This document shows, piece after piece, positions 1 through 9,034 of a DNA stretch of 45,261 nt. A program made the position numbers and the translations under genes. Below the pieces are notes generated by a model, which made no database searches, had not been told where the DNA came from, and saw nothing but the letters and a program-made list of their open reading frames with translations. Each line of letters starts with the position of its first letter. Position 1 is the stretch's first letter. Source of the stretch: Pseudomonadota bacterium (lineage in GTDB: Bacteria; Pseudomonadota; Gammaproteobacteria; Burkholderiales; SG8-39). The DNA lies in assembly GCA_021811085.1 (NCBI GenBank), contig JAJZPQ010000030.1, positions 1 through 45,261 on the forward strand. Direction: 5' to 3'.

Positions 1-75
1 GATCTCGGCGATTGCGGCATACATGCCGGCGCCGCCGGCGCCGATCACCAGCACATCGCTTTCAAGTCGGATCAT
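1..75 (-). CDS. FAD-dependent oxidoreductase, N-terminal fragment
   Basis: Twenty-five codons of a protein that runs off the left edge. Translated from an ATG at 75 it gives a short polar start followed by a beta strand and the dinucleotide-binding motif VLVIGAGGAGMYAA, typical of the fumarate reductase/succinate dehydrogenase flavoprotein and L-aspartate oxidase superfamily. The gene is divergent from the aminotransferase, with 60 bp between the two starts. The motif makes FAD binding likely. The substrate cannot be judged from this fragment, but divergence from the hydantoinase locus suggests a linked catabolic role. Confidence 0.75.
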   Translation of the reverse strand, partial: MIRLESDVLVIGAGGAGMYAAIAEI

Positions 76-135
76 TTCGCGATTTCACAAAGTCCATGAC
101 ATATACTAATGCAATTGACGGGAAGGAGACGATTG

Positions 136-1254
136 ATGGTAATGGCGAGTTTTACCGCATTGACCGAAGGCGAGGTCTACGTGCCTGGTCTGCCGAGTGA
201 ATATGTGGCCGAGCGTTACGGCATTGCGCCGGATCAGATAGCGAAACTGGGTTCTGCCGAAAACCCGCATGGCGCCTCGCCCAAGGCGAGGGCGGCGGTG
301 GAAGCGGCGCTGGGGCGGCTCGATCTGTATCCGGACTGGACCGCGCGCCGGCTGCGCGAGGCAATTGCGCAGAAGTACGGTTTCGACGCCGACAACGTGG
401 TGTGCGGTTCGGGCGAGACCGAAGTCATTTCAATGGTGATCCGCGCCTTTGCCCGGCCGGATGCACCGGTGATGATGCATGATCCTTGTTTCCCGCTGTA
501 CCGCATTTACTCGAATTGCGAGGGTCGGTGTCCCGTGTTCACGCCGACGGGCAAGGATTTCGATCCGCTGGTCGACCAGTACATCGAGAACCTGAGGAAG
601 CTAAAGCCCCGCATCGCTTTCATTACCAATCCGCACAACCCGAGCGGCCGGCTGATCGACGAAGCCGGCGTGCGCCGTATTTGCGATGCGGCTAGCGAAG
701 GCACGCTGATGGTTCTGGACGAAGCCTATATTCACTACAGCGAAACCGAGTTCGGCATGCAGTTGCTGCGCGACTACCCGAATTTGATCGTGCTGCGCAC
801 TTTTTCCAAGGCATTCGGACTCGCCGGGTTGCGCGTCGGCTTCGGCATCTCCGCCAATCCGCGGCTGATCCTGCCGCTGCGCAATATCAAGCCTACCTGG
901 AACATGGGTCAACTGCAGATCGCCGGCGGTGTTGCCGCGATCAATGACGACGAGCATGTACGACGGGCGGTAAAGACCGTGGTCGAGATGCGCGCCTATG
1001 TGGCCGAGCGGCTAGCGACCGTGCCCGGTTTTCGCATGGTGCCGGGCTCGCGCGCCAATTTCTTCCTTACCGAGATCTTGGCGCCGGAGTTGGATTCGAC
1101 CACGGTGTTCGAAGAACTGCTCAAGCGCGGCGTGATCGTAAAAAACGGAGCCGACATCCCGGGGCTCGGCAGCCGTTATCTGCGCGTCGACGTCAATCTG
1201 AAGAGGCACATGGACCGCTTCGTTTCGGCTTTGGCCGATATTCGCAGCGCGTAA
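136..1254 (+). CDS. HisC-like PLP-dependent aminotransferase (class I/II)
   Basis: A 372-residue fold-type I aminotransferase related to histidinol-phosphate aminotransferase. Visible marks are LGSAENPHG near the N-terminus, FITNPHNPSG, VLDEAYIHY, and the PLP site TFSKAFGLAGLRVGFG with the Schiff-base lysine at about residue 225. I chose the ATG at 136 because GGAAGGAGA lies 7 nt upstream; an in-frame ATG at 109 has no Shine-Dalgarno sequence and lies next to a possible -10 (TATACT, 102-107). It is followed after 9 nt by a hydantoinase gene and lies far from any his genes. A catabolic or substrate-specific transaminase is therefore more likely than histidine synthesis. The substrate is not known. 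Confidence 0.85.
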   Translation: MVMASFTALTEGEVYVPGLPSEYVAERYGIAPDQIAKLGSAENPHGASPKARAAVEAALGRLDLYPDWTARRLREAIAQKYGFDADNVVCGSGETEVISMVIRAFARPDAPVMMHDPCFPLYRIYSNCEGRCPVFTPTGKDFDPLVDQYIENLRKLKPRIAFITNPHNPSGRLIDEAGVRRICDAASEGTLMVLDEAYIHYSETEFGMQLLRDYPNLIVLRTFSKAFGLAGLRVGFGISANPRLILPLRNIKPTWNMGQLQIAGGVAAINDDEHVRRAVKTVVEMRAYVAERLATVPGFRMVPGSRANFFLTEILAPELDSTTVFEELLKRGVIVKNGADIPGLGSRYLRVDVNLKRHMDRFVSALADIRSA

Positions 1255-1263
1255 GGGGCGTTG

Positions 1264-4200
1264 GTGGCAGCGAACAGAATGCTCATCGGCATCGATGTCG
1301 GTGGCACGTTCACCGATGCCGTCGTGCTCGATGCCGCGGGCAGCAAGGTGCTGCTCGCGTTCAAGCTGCTGTCGACGCAGTCGGATCCGGGCACTGCGGT
1401 CATCACGGCGCTGCGGCGCATCGACGGCGAAATCGGCGTGCGCGATGCACTGGTCTGCCACGGCACCACCGTCGGCACCAACATCCTGATCGAGAAGAAA
1501 GGGGCAAGGGTCGGTCTGGTGGCAAGCGCGGGCTTCACCGACGTGATCGAATTGCGCCGGCAGAACCGCCCGACGCTCTATGATCTATCGGTGCGGGTGT
1601 CGGAACCGCTGGTGCCGCGGCAACTGCGTTTCGGCGTGAGCGAGCGCATGGACGCCGCGGGGCAGGTGGTCAAACCGCTGGAAGACTTGGCGGAGCTTGC
1701 CGGCCGCTTGCGCGGCGCGGGTATCGAATCCGTCGCCGTCGCTTTCCTGCACTCGTATGCAAACCCGGCGCACGAGCAGCAGGTCGTGCGCGCGCTGGAG
1801 CAAGCGCTGCCCGGGGCGTTTGTCACGGCGTCCAGCGACGTCTGCCCGGAATTCAGGGAATTCGAGCGCACCAGCACCGCAGTGGTAAACGCCTATATCG
1901 GCCCCGCGGTCGGCCGCTACATACGCGCCATCGCGGCCGAGGCGCGCGGCATGGGCGTGCAGGACCTGATGATCGTCAAGTCCAACGGCGGACTGACTTC
2001 GCCGGAAAACGCGGCACGTTACCCCGTGCACCTGATCGAGTCCGGTCCGGCCGCAGGCATGATCGCTACGGCAGCCTATGCGCGCGCGACCGGACGCAAG
2101 CATGTGATTGCTTTCGACATGGGCGGCACGACCGCGAAAGTCGGAGTGGTGCAGGACTACAGCCCGAAGGTGACCGATGAGTTCCTTGCAGACCAGCTGG
2201 TCAACGGGCGCAACGTCGGCGGCTATCCGATCCGCAGCGCGGTGCTCGATATCATCGAGATCGGCGCCGGCGGCGGCAGCATCGCCTGGATCGATGCGGG
2301 CGGGGTATTGAAGGTCGGGCCGCACAGTGCCGGGGCGAGTCCGGGTCCGGCGTCCTATGCGTGCGGCGGCATGCTCCCGACCGTGACCGACGCTCATGCG
2401 GTGATCGGCACCTTGAGCCAGGAGACGTTCGCGGGCAGCGGCGTCAGCTTCCGCCGCGAGCACGCCGTGCAGGCGATCGCAGTGCATATTGCGCAGCCGA
2501 TGGGTTGGTCCGTCGCCAGGGCGGCGCATTCGATCATTGAACTTGCAGTGGCCAATATGACCGAGATGGTGCGCCTGGCCACCGTGCGCCGCGGTCTCGA
2601 CCCGCGCGCGTTTTCGCTGCTGGCCTCGGGCGGCGCCGGTCCCTTGCACGCTGCCTGGGTCGGCGCCGAGGCCGGGACGAAGGAGGTGATCGTTCCGCCG
2701 TTCCCGGGCATGTTTTCAGCGCTCGGCGCTGTTCTGGGCGAGGTGCGGCACGATCTGTCGCAGACGCTGCTGTGCGCGGTGCGCGAGCTGCGGCCGGAGG
2801 CGCTCGCGGGCGCGTTCGCGCGGCTGAAGGAGAAAGCGGATGCGCTGCTCGCGCAGGAGCCGCAAGGCATTGGCCAGCCGGCCTTCATTCGCTTCGCGCA
2901 TCTGCGCTTCGCAGGTCAGCTGTTCGAATTGCGCGTGCCGCTGGGGGCGCTGCACGAGATTATGCCTGCTCCGGCGGAACTGGAGCGGGCTTTCCGCGCG
3001 CTGTACCTGTCCGAATTCGGCTTCGATCTCACGCAGTCGGCGGTGCAGCTGGTCAACTTGCATCTGGTGGCATCGCTGCCGATGGGCGGAGCGGCGGCGG
3101 GCATATTCCTGGGCGCAAAGACATCCAGCGCCGCGGCGCGGCCGTATCGGCTGCAGACCTATCTGCGCGCCGACGGCGGCGAGGTAGACTTGCCGGTCTA
3201 CCGCACGGCCGAATGCATCGGCGCAGAACTCACGGGACCCTTGCTAATAGAACACTCCGGTTCCACGGTCTGGGTGCGTGACGGGCAGCGCGCCAGGATC
3301 GGCGCGGACGGCGGCGTTGTGTTTCAAATCCAGGGCGGGTGCAAGCCGGATGCGGCGGCGAATCCTGCACGGGCAAGCAGCATCCTGGATCAGGATCCGG
3401 TCACGTTCGAGGTGGTCAAGAGCGCGCTCTATGCGATCTGCGCCGAGATGAAGAGCGTAATCATGCGCACTTCATTTTCGCCGCTGCTGAGCCTTTCCGC
3501 CGATCTGTCCTGCGTCGTGCTCGACCGCGACTGCAATGTGATCGCGCAGGGCGTCGACATTCCGGTGCATCTCGGTGCCGCGCGCTTTACCGCGCAGGCC
3601 GCGGTCAGGGCGTTTCCACAGGGCGGCTGGCGCGAGAAGGATGCGGTATTGCTTAACGATCCCTACGAGGGGGGTACGCACCTGCCGGACATGTCGCTGC
3701 TGACGCCGGTGTTTGCCGATGCGACCCTTATCGGATTCGTGCTGAGCCGCATCCACTGGCCGGATATCGGCGGCATTGCCGCCGGCAGCTCCAGCGTGTG
3801 CGACGAGATCATCAAGGAGGGGCTGCGCGTGCCTCCGGTGAAAATCATCGAGGCCGGCGTCCTGCGCGAGGATGTGCTGCGGCTCATCCTTGCCAACGTG
3901 CGCGTGCCTGCGGACCGCAGGGGGGATTTTCAGGCGGCGCTGGCCGGGCACGCGCGCGCCACCGAGCGCATGCGCGAGCTGTGCGAACGCTACGGCAACG
4001 CTGTGGTGACCGCCGTCATGGCGGATACCCTGGACTACAGCCGCAGGCTGGTCGCGGCGCGCCTGACCGAACTGCCGGACGCCGATGTGTCGAATGAGGA
4101 AACCCTGGACGGCGACGGCATCGATGCCGATGCCGCGCCGGTGGTGAAGGTGCGCATCCGCAAAGTTGGCGCCACCATGTCCTTCGACTTTACCGGATCC

Positions 4201-4986
4201 TCCCCCTGCGTGCGCGGTCCGATCAATGCGCCGATTCCGATCACTTCTGCGGCGGTCTACTATACGCTGCTGAGTTTCGTCGGCGGCGACATCGCGCCGA
4301 ATTCCGGCGTTTACTCTGGTATCGAGATCATCGCGCCGGAGGGCAGCGTCGTGCATGCGACGTACCCGGCGCCCGTCGTTGCAGCGAATACGGAAACTGC
4401 GAACCGGATGGTCGATATCCTGATGGGGGCGCTCGCCAAGGCTTATCCCGACCGGGTTGCGGCCGGGGCCTACGGCTCGGCCTGCGTTTATACTTTCGGC
4501 GGATTCGACCCTGTACGCAAGCGTGCGTTTGTGCACTATGAAACCATAGGCGGCGGCATGGGGGCGACCGCCGCAGGCGACGGCCCTGGCGGATTGCGCG
4601 TGCACATGGGCAACACGATGAATCTGCCGATGGAGGGCATCGAAGCGGCGCTGCCGGTGCAATTCGTGAATTATGAGCTCCTCCCCGAGAGCGCGGGCAG
4701 GGGGCTGCACCAGGGCGGCGGCGGCGTGCGCAAGACGTTCGAGACCCTGATCGACGGCATCGAAGCGTCGGTATTGGGCGAACGCACCCGCACGCCGGCG
4801 CACGGCGTCGCCGGCGGGGGCGAGGGCGGGCTGGCGCGGTTCCGGCTGATCGCACGCGCAGGCACATGCGAGCTTGCCGCCAAGAGCGGTCCGCATGTGC
4901 TCGCCAAGGGCGACCGGCTGGAAATGATGACTGCGGGCGGCGGCGGCTGGGGCCTGCCGCCAGGAACGGAAAACAAGGAGGACTGA
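1264..4986 (+). CDS. Fused HyuA-HyuB hydantoinase/5-oxoprolinase family protein
   Basis: A protein of about 1240 residues joining both halves of an ATP-dependent hydantoinase/oxoprolinase. The HyuA half (about 1-690) has the actin-like phosphate loops GIDVGGTFTDAVVLD and AFDMGGTTAKVG, plus GAGGGSIAWID and LLASGGAGPLHA. The HyuB half begins near residue 708 (DPVTFEVVKSALYAICAEM) and has LLNDPYEGGTHLPDM, AANTETANRM, and the glycine-rich end MMTAGGGGWG. Bacteria usually encode the halves as two genes; the fusion resembles eukaryotic 5-oxoprolinase. Family members hydrolyse cyclic amides such as hydantoins and 5-oxoproline with ATP, and relatives carboxylate ketones. The start is uncertain: TTG 1261, GTG 1264 (chosen, AAGGGG 5 nt upstream) or ATG 1279. 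The racemase-family gene follows after 3 nt, so the two are surely cotranscribed. Confidence 0.9.
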   Translation: MAANRMLIGIDVGGTFTDAVVLDAAGSKVLLAFKLLSTQSDPGTAVITALRRIDGEIGVRDALVCHGTTVGTNILIEKKGARVGLVASAGFTDVIELRRQNRPTLYDLSVRVSEPLVPRQLRFGVSERMDAAGQVVKPLEDLAELAGRLRGAGIESVAVAFLHSYANPAHEQQVVRALEQALPGAFVTASSDVCPEFREFERTSTAVVNAYIGPAVGRYIRAIAAEARGMGVQDLMIVKSNGGLTSPENAARYPVHLIESGPAAGMIATAAYARATGRKHVIAFDMGGTTAKVGVVQDYSPKVTDEFLADQLVNGRNVGGYPIRSAVLDIIEIGAGGGSIAWIDAGGVLKVGPHSAGASPGPASYACGGMLPTVTDAHAVIGTLSQETFAGSGVSFRREHAVQAIAVHIAQPMGWSVARAAHSIIELAVANMTEMVRLATVRRGLDPRAFSLLASGGAGPLHAAWVGAEAGTKEVIVPPFPGMFSALGAVLGEVRHDLSQTLLCAVRELRPEALAGAFARLKEKADALLAQEPQGIGQPAFIRFAHLRFAGQLFELRVPLGALHEIMPAPAELERAFRALYLSEFGFDLTQSAVQLVNLHLVASLPMGGAAAGIFLGAKTSSAAARPYRLQTYLRADGGEVDLPVYRTAECIGAELTGPLLIEHSGSTVWVRDGQRARIGADGGVVFQIQGGCKPDAAANPARASSILDQDPVTFEVVKSALYAICAEMKSVIMRTSFSPLLSLSADLSCVVLDRDCNVIAQGVDIPVHLGAARFTAQAAVRAFPQGGWREKDAVLLNDPYEGGTHLPDMSLLTPVFADATLIGFVLSRIHWPDIGGIAAGSSSVCDEIIKEGLRVPPVKIIEAGVLREDVLRLILANVRVPADRRGDFQAALAGHARATERMRELCERYGNAVVTAVMADTLDYSRRLVAARLTELPDADVSNEETLDGDGIDADAAPVVKVRIRKVGATMSFDFTGSSPCVRGPINAPIPITSAAVYYTLLSFVGGDIAPNSGVYSGIEIIAPEGSVVHATYPAPVVAANTETANRMVDILMGALAKAYPDRVAAGAYGSACVYTFGGFDPVRKRAFVHYETIGGGMGATAAGDGPGGLRVHMGNTMNLPMEGIEAALPVQFVNYELLPESAGRGLHQGGGGVRKTFETLIDGIEASVLGERTRTPAHGVAGGGEGGLARFRLIARAGTCELAAKSGPHVLAKGDRLEMMTAGGGGWGLPPGTENKED

Positions 4987-4989
4987 TCT

Positions 4990-5709
4990 ATGCGTAGCGC
5001 AACGAATTCGAAATCTGCATTGCGGGTGGCCCTGCTGGTTCCTTCTTCCAACACGGTGATGGAGAATGACTTGCATGCCGCTCTGCCCAAGAATCAGTTC
5101 ACCGTGCATACGGACCGCATGTACCTGGTGGAGACGACGCGGCAGGCGGAGCAGCGCATGATCGAGGAATACGCGCCGAGCGCCGCTGCCGATCTGGGCA
5201 CGCTCGAGCCTGACGTCCTGGTGTTCGGCTGCACTTCGGCCGGTTCGCTGTTCGGGCTCGACTATGACGCCAAGGTGTGCCGCGAACTCGGCGAGCGGGC
5301 AGGCTGCCCCGCCATTGGCGTGATCTCCGCTGTTGCCGATGCGCTGGACCGGCAGGCCGCACGCCGACTTGCGGTGATTACCCCTTACAACGAGGATCTG
5401 ACCAATTCGGTGGCGGCTGCCGTCTCCGCGGGACGCGAGATCGTGTGCGCATACGGCATGGGTATTACCAACAATGTTGAACTGGCCGATCCCGCGCCCG
5501 CGGACATCGTCGCTTTCGCGCGCGAAAAACTTGCGGGCAAGAAGTTCGACGGCCTGTTTGTGTCCTGCACGAATTTCCGCGCGTATGAGGCGCGCGCCGC
5601 TCTCGCCGAAGCGCTCGGCGTGCGCGTCGTCACCAGCAACAGCGCGGTAATCGAGGCGATCCAGCGGTTCCGCAGCAACGGCTTGCAGCGTGCGGCGCAA
5701 GCGGCCTGA
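4990..5709 (+). CDS. Maleate isomerase-like Asp/Glu/hydantoin racemase family protein
   Basis: 239 residues of the Asp/Glu racemase superfamily, closest in character to maleate cis-trans isomerase and arylmalonate decarboxylase. The N-terminus has LLVPSSNTVMEND, typical of maleate isomerases. The two active-site cysteines are visible as FGCTSAGS (C81) and VSCTNFRAYE (C193), a spacing close to that of characterised maleate isomerases. The strong SD AAGGAGG overlaps the end of the hydantoinase gene, so the two are probably made together. Likely role: isomerising or racemising the substrate or product of the hydantoinase. Maleate itself is not proven; hydantoin racemase or an asymmetric decarboxylase are alternatives. 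Confidence 0.85.
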   Translation: MRSATNSKSALRVALLVPSSNTVMENDLHAALPKNQFTVHTDRMYLVETTRQAEQRMIEEYAPSAAADLGTLEPDVLVFGCTSAGSLFGLDYDAKVCRELGERAGCPAIGVISAVADALDRQAARRLAVITPYNEDLTNSVAAAVSAGREIVCAYGMGITNNVELADPAPADIVAFAREKLAGKKFDGLFVSCTNFRAYEARAALAEALGVRVVTSNSAVIEAIQRFRSNGLQRAAQAA

Positions 5710-5865
5710 TTGCCGCCGCGCGGATTGGAAAAGCGCTGCGCATAGCAGCGTGCGCTCGCTTGACCACGAGGCATAATTAATGCAGTATTGCTCGCGAATT
5801 CAAGAATAAGAGCGGCTCGCGCCGCAGTCGCGAAGAACACCCCGAAACAACAACGAGGAGAAATT

Positions 5866-7146
5866 ATGCGTAATTTTAGGAAACTGGCGACGGCAGTCGC
5901 CGCAGCACTCGCGTTGGCGCCGGCAGCGGCTTTGGCGCAGGATGCGGCGCCGGTGAAAATAGGCATCGTCACCTTCCTCTCCGGCCCGGCGGCTTCGCCT
6001 TTCGGCGTTCCGGCGCGCAACGCAGCCGAGGTGGTGACCGAGTTGCTGAACGCGGGCAAGGCGCCCGCGCCTTACGCCACCAAGGGTTTCGGCGGAGCGC
6101 CGATCCAGACGGTGATCATCGACGAGGCGGGCAGCACCACCACGCAGGTCACGGAGTACCGCAACCTGGTGCAGCGCCACAATGTCGACGTGGTGATTGG
6201 CTATGTCTCCAGCGGCAATTGCCTGGCGATCGCGCCGGTGGCTGAAGAACTGAAGAAGCTCACCAACTTTTTCGATTGCGGCACGGCGCGCATATTCGAG
6301 GACGGCAGCTACAAATACGTCTTCCGCACTTCGCCCACGCAGACCATGGACAGTGTCGGCGCGGCGCTGTACGTGCATGATGCCAAGCCGAAACTGAAGT
6401 CGATCGCCGGCCTCAACCAGAACTACGCCTGGGGTCAGGACTCCTGGGGCGATTTTGAGGCCTCGATGAAGCAATTGGTGCCTAAGGTGGAAGTCAAGAC
6501 CTCGCAGATGCCCAAGCTGTTCGCGGGGCAGTACAACGCCGAGATCTCGACCCTGCTCGGAGCAAAGGCCGATGTGATTCATTCGAGCTTCTACGACGGC
6601 GACCTCGAAGCCCTGCTGCTACAGGCGGCGCCGCGCGGCCTGTTCAAGAAGAGCACAGGAATACTGAGTGCGGGCGAGACGGTCATACACAAGCTCGCGG
6701 CCCAGATCCCCGACGGCACCGTCATCGGCGCGCGCGGCCCGTTCGGCCCGTATGCGCCCAACAACGAACTGAACCGCTGGTTCAGCAAGGAATTCCGGGA
6801 CCGCTACCAGGTTCCGCCGACCTATCCTTCCTATCAGATGGCACAGGCGATTCTCGGCGTCAAGGCGGCATGGGAGAAAGCGCAGGCAGCGAACGGCGGC
6901 AAGCGTCCCAGCAACGAACAAGTCGCTGCGGCGCTGGAGCACCTGAGCTTCGAAGGTCCCGGCGGCACGGTGAAGATGGCCAACGGCAAGGGCCACCAGT
7001 CGATCATGGAGACGGCCTATGGCATGAGCAAGGTCGTGGGCGGCAAGCTGACACTGACCAACATCAAGCGCTATCCCGCCGAAAAAGTTAACCCGCCCGA
7101 CGGTGTGAAGGGCGCCGACTGGATCGCGAGCGGCTTCAAGAAATAG
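5866..7146 (+). CDS. Branched-chain-amino-acid-type ABC transporter substrate-binding protein
   Basis: A 426-residue periplasmic binding protein of the Leu/Ile/Val receptor family (type 1 fold). It has a clear signal peptide with a probable cleavage after ALAQ, then VKIGIVTFLSGPAA, the usual family start. I chose the ATG at 5866, directly after GAGGAGAAATT; a longer reading frame from 5788 would bury the signal peptide. It starts a five-gene transport unit, 156 bp after the racemase-family gene. This family also carries amides, aromatic acids and short acids, so with the hydantoinase next door the ligand is probably the locus substrate rather than leucine. Confidence 0.9.
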   Translation: MRNFRKLATAVAAALALAPAAALAQDAAPVKIGIVTFLSGPAASPFGVPARNAAEVVTELLNAGKAPAPYATKGFGGAPIQTVIIDEAGSTTTQVTEYRNLVQRHNVDVVIGYVSSGNCLAIAPVAEELKKLTNFFDCGTARIFEDGSYKYVFRTSPTQTMDSVGAALYVHDAKPKLKSIAGLNQNYAWGQDSWGDFEASMKQLVPKVEVKTSQMPKLFAGQYNAEISTLLGAKADVIHSSFYDGDLEALLLQAAPRGLFKKSTGILSAGETVIHKLAAQIPDGTVIGARGPFGPYAPNNELNRWFSKEFRDRYQVPPTYPSYQMAQAILGVKAAWEKAQAANGGKRPSNEQVAAALEHLSFEGPGGTVKMANGKGHQSIMETAYGMSKVVGGKLTLTNIKRYPAEKVNPPDGVKGADWIASGFKK

Positions 7147-7160
7147 ATTGGTCCGATAAA

Positions 7161-7183
7161 CGGCTGCCCGGCCAGGGCAGCCG
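7161..7183 (+). promoter_or_regulatory. Perfect 9-bp hairpin between binding protein and permease genes
   Basis: The arms CGGCTGCCC and GGGCAGCCG pair perfectly around a 5-nt loop (7170-7174), 14 nt after the binding-protein stop codon. No T-run follows, only TATATATT. A stem here would partially terminate or protect the 3' end of the upstream message, which fits the usual excess of binding protein over permease. The structure is seen; the function is inferred. Confidence 0.6.
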
Positions 7184-7204
7184 TATATATTCCCGGTTCC
7201 CCTC

Positions 7205-8101
7205 TTGGATCAGATCCCAGCCGTCATCGTCGACGGCATCTTCTATGCCGCCTGGCTGTTCGTCGCAGCGGTCGGCATGACGCTGATCTACGGCGTGATG
7301 AAGATTGTGAACCTCACGCACGGCAGCTTCTACGCGCTCGGCGCCTACGCCGCGGCCTCGCTCACCGGCGCCTGGCTGGCGAAAGGCTATCCGCCGATGC
7401 TGTCCTATGGCGTGCTGCTCGGTTCGGCGGTGCTCGTCAGCGTCATCGTCGCGCCGCTGATCGAGCGCGGCATCCTGCGCTTCATGTACGCGAAGGACGA
7501 GGTGGTGATCATGCTCATCACCTATGCGTTGTTCCTGATCCTCGAGGATACGATCAAGCTGATCTGGGGCGTCGACCCCTATTTCATCGCCGAGCCCTAT
7601 GGCCTGCTCGGCAGCTTCGATGTTGGCGATCTGTCCTACCCAACCTACAATCTGATCCTGGTCGGGATCGCGCTGGCCGCGGGCATCGGCCTGACGCTGC
7701 TGCTGCGCGGCACGCGCATCGGCAAGCTGCTGCTGACGGTCATCCATGATCCGGAGGTGAGCCGGGCCATGGGCATCAACGTAGATCGCTTCTATCTGGT
7801 CACGTTCACCTTCGGCTCGATGCTGGCCGCGATCGGCGGCGCGTTCACCGCGCCTACGGTGTCGGTGGTGCCGGGCCTCGGCGTCGAGATCATCGTGCTG
7901 TCGTTCGCGGTGGTGGTGATCGGTGGATTGGGCAGCCTGCCCGGCGCCGCGCTGGGCGCGGTCATCGTCGGACTGGTGCGCTCGGCCACCATTCACTATG
8001 CCCCCGAGGTCGAGTTGTTCGTGATCTACTTTGTCATGGCGCTGGTGCTCGCGTTCCGGCCGCGCGGTCTGTTCAGTCTGGCCGAGCCGAGAAAAATATG
8101 A
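7205..8101 (+). CDS. livH: Branched-chain-type ABC transporter permease LivH
   Basis: A 298-residue inner-membrane permease with about eight hydrophobic segments. The N-terminal IYGVMKIVNLTHGSFYALGA and the late GGLGSLPGAALGAVIVG are typical of LivH. The start appears to be TTG at 7205: no in-frame ATG precedes the first transmembrane segment, and no convincing SD is visible. The stop overlaps the next start as ATGA, so livH and livM are translationally coupled. The protein would pair with LivM to form the channel. The symbol denotes the family; the cargo is unknown. Confidence 0.9.
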   Translation: MDQIPAVIVDGIFYAAWLFVAAVGMTLIYGVMKIVNLTHGSFYALGAYAAASLTGAWLAKGYPPMLSYGVLLGSAVLVSVIVAPLIERGILRFMYAKDEVVIMLITYALFLILEDTIKLIWGVDPYFIAEPYGLLGSFDVGDLSYPTYNLILVGIALAAGIGLTLLLRGTRIGKLLLTVIHDPEVSRAMGINVDRFYLVTFTFGSMLAAIGGAFTAPTVSVVPGLGVEIIVLSFAVVVIGGLGSLPGAALGAVIVGLVRSATIHYAPEVELFVIYFVMALVLAFRPRGLFSLAEPRKI

Positions 8102-9033
8102 ACCGCGACCGTACCCTGCCCATACTTGGCGCAGTCATGCTGGTCGTGGTTCTGGCTGGTCCGCTGCTGCCGCAATGGGCCTTGTTCCTGGTCACGATCG
8201 CGATCGCCAAGGGACTGGTCGCGCTGGGCCTGATGCTGCTGCTGCGCGCCGGGCTGGTGTCGTTCGGCCAGGCGCTGTACTACTGCATCGGCGCCTATAC
8301 CGCCGGCAGCGTCGGCCGGTTTTTCAATGTCGGCGACATGCTGGTGCAGATGATCGCGGGCGCCGCCGTCGCCGCGCTGGTGGCCTTCATCCTCGGATTT
8401 CTGCTGGCGCGCTATCGTGGCATATTCTTCGGCCTGCTGAGTCTGGCGCTGTCGATGATTCTTTACGGCCTGCTGGTCAAAAGCGAAGCGCTGGGCTCGA
8501 CCGACGGCTTCAACGTCCTGCCCTCGACGGTGCTGGGCATTCGCCCCTCGGAAGCATGGGTGCGCTACGTCGTCGCGGCCGTAGGCTGCGGCGTGGCCCT
8601 GCTCGCAACTGCACTGGTGTATCGTTATCTGCGTACGCCACTGGGGCAGCTTGCGCCGGCGATCAAGGACAACGAAATTCGCGTCGAATATATGGGCACC
8701 TCCGTGCGCAATGCGATTCACGCCATGTATGTGATCGCCGCCGCGCTGTCGGGCATCGGCGGCGCGCTTGCGGCGACGACCGTGGGCCACATCGATCCGG
8801 ACATGGCGTACTGGACCACCTCGGGCGAGTTCATCTTCATCACCATTCTCGCCGGCACCGGCAGCGTGGTCGCGCCGTTCCTCGGCGCGGCGATATTCGG
8901 CATCATCCATACGGTCGCATTCGATCTTTCGCCCAATACCTGGCAGATGTCGCTCGGCACTGCGCTGCTGCTGCTGATCGTGTTCCTGCCCGATGGCCTC
9001 TGGTCGCTGTTCACCCGGCGCAAGGCAGCCTGA
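8098..9033 (+). CDS. livM: Branched-chain-type ABC transporter permease LivM
   Basis: 311 residues, strongly hydrophobic, with the LivM-type motif GLVSFGQALYYCIGAYTAG near residue 55 and the C-terminal GGTGS-like ILAGTGSVVAPFLGAAIFG. It is the partner permease of LivH. The ATG overlaps the livH stop by 4 nt, and livG starts one base after its own stop. It is shorter than E. coli LivM (425 residues), which has an N-terminal extension, but is normal for environmental Liv systems. Confidence 0.9.
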   Translation: MNRDRTLPILGAVMLVVVLAGPLLPQWALFLVTIAIAKGLVALGLMLLLRAGLVSFGQALYYCIGAYTAGSVGRFFNVGDMLVQMIAGAAVAALVAFILGFLLARYRGIFFGLLSLALSMILYGLLVKSEALGSTDGFNVLPSTVLGIRPSEAWVRYVVAAVGCGVALLATALVYRYLRTPLGQLAPAIKDNEIRVEYMGTSVRNAIHAMYVIAAALSGIGGALAATTVGHIDPDMAYWTTSGEFIFITILAGTGSVVAPFLGAAIFGIIHTVAFDLSPNTWQMSLGTALLLLIVFLPDGLWSLFTRRKAA

Positions 9034-9034
9034 G

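Noticed and set aside
3472-5700. 742-residue open frame on the minus strand
   Set aside because: It is antisense to the fused hydantoinase and racemase-family genes, has an Arg/His/Ala-rich composition without domains, and comes from codon bias in high-GC DNA.
5760-5788. TTGACC upstream of the receptor gene as a -35
   Set aside because: No -10 of quality at a usable spacing; the real promoter is uncertain.
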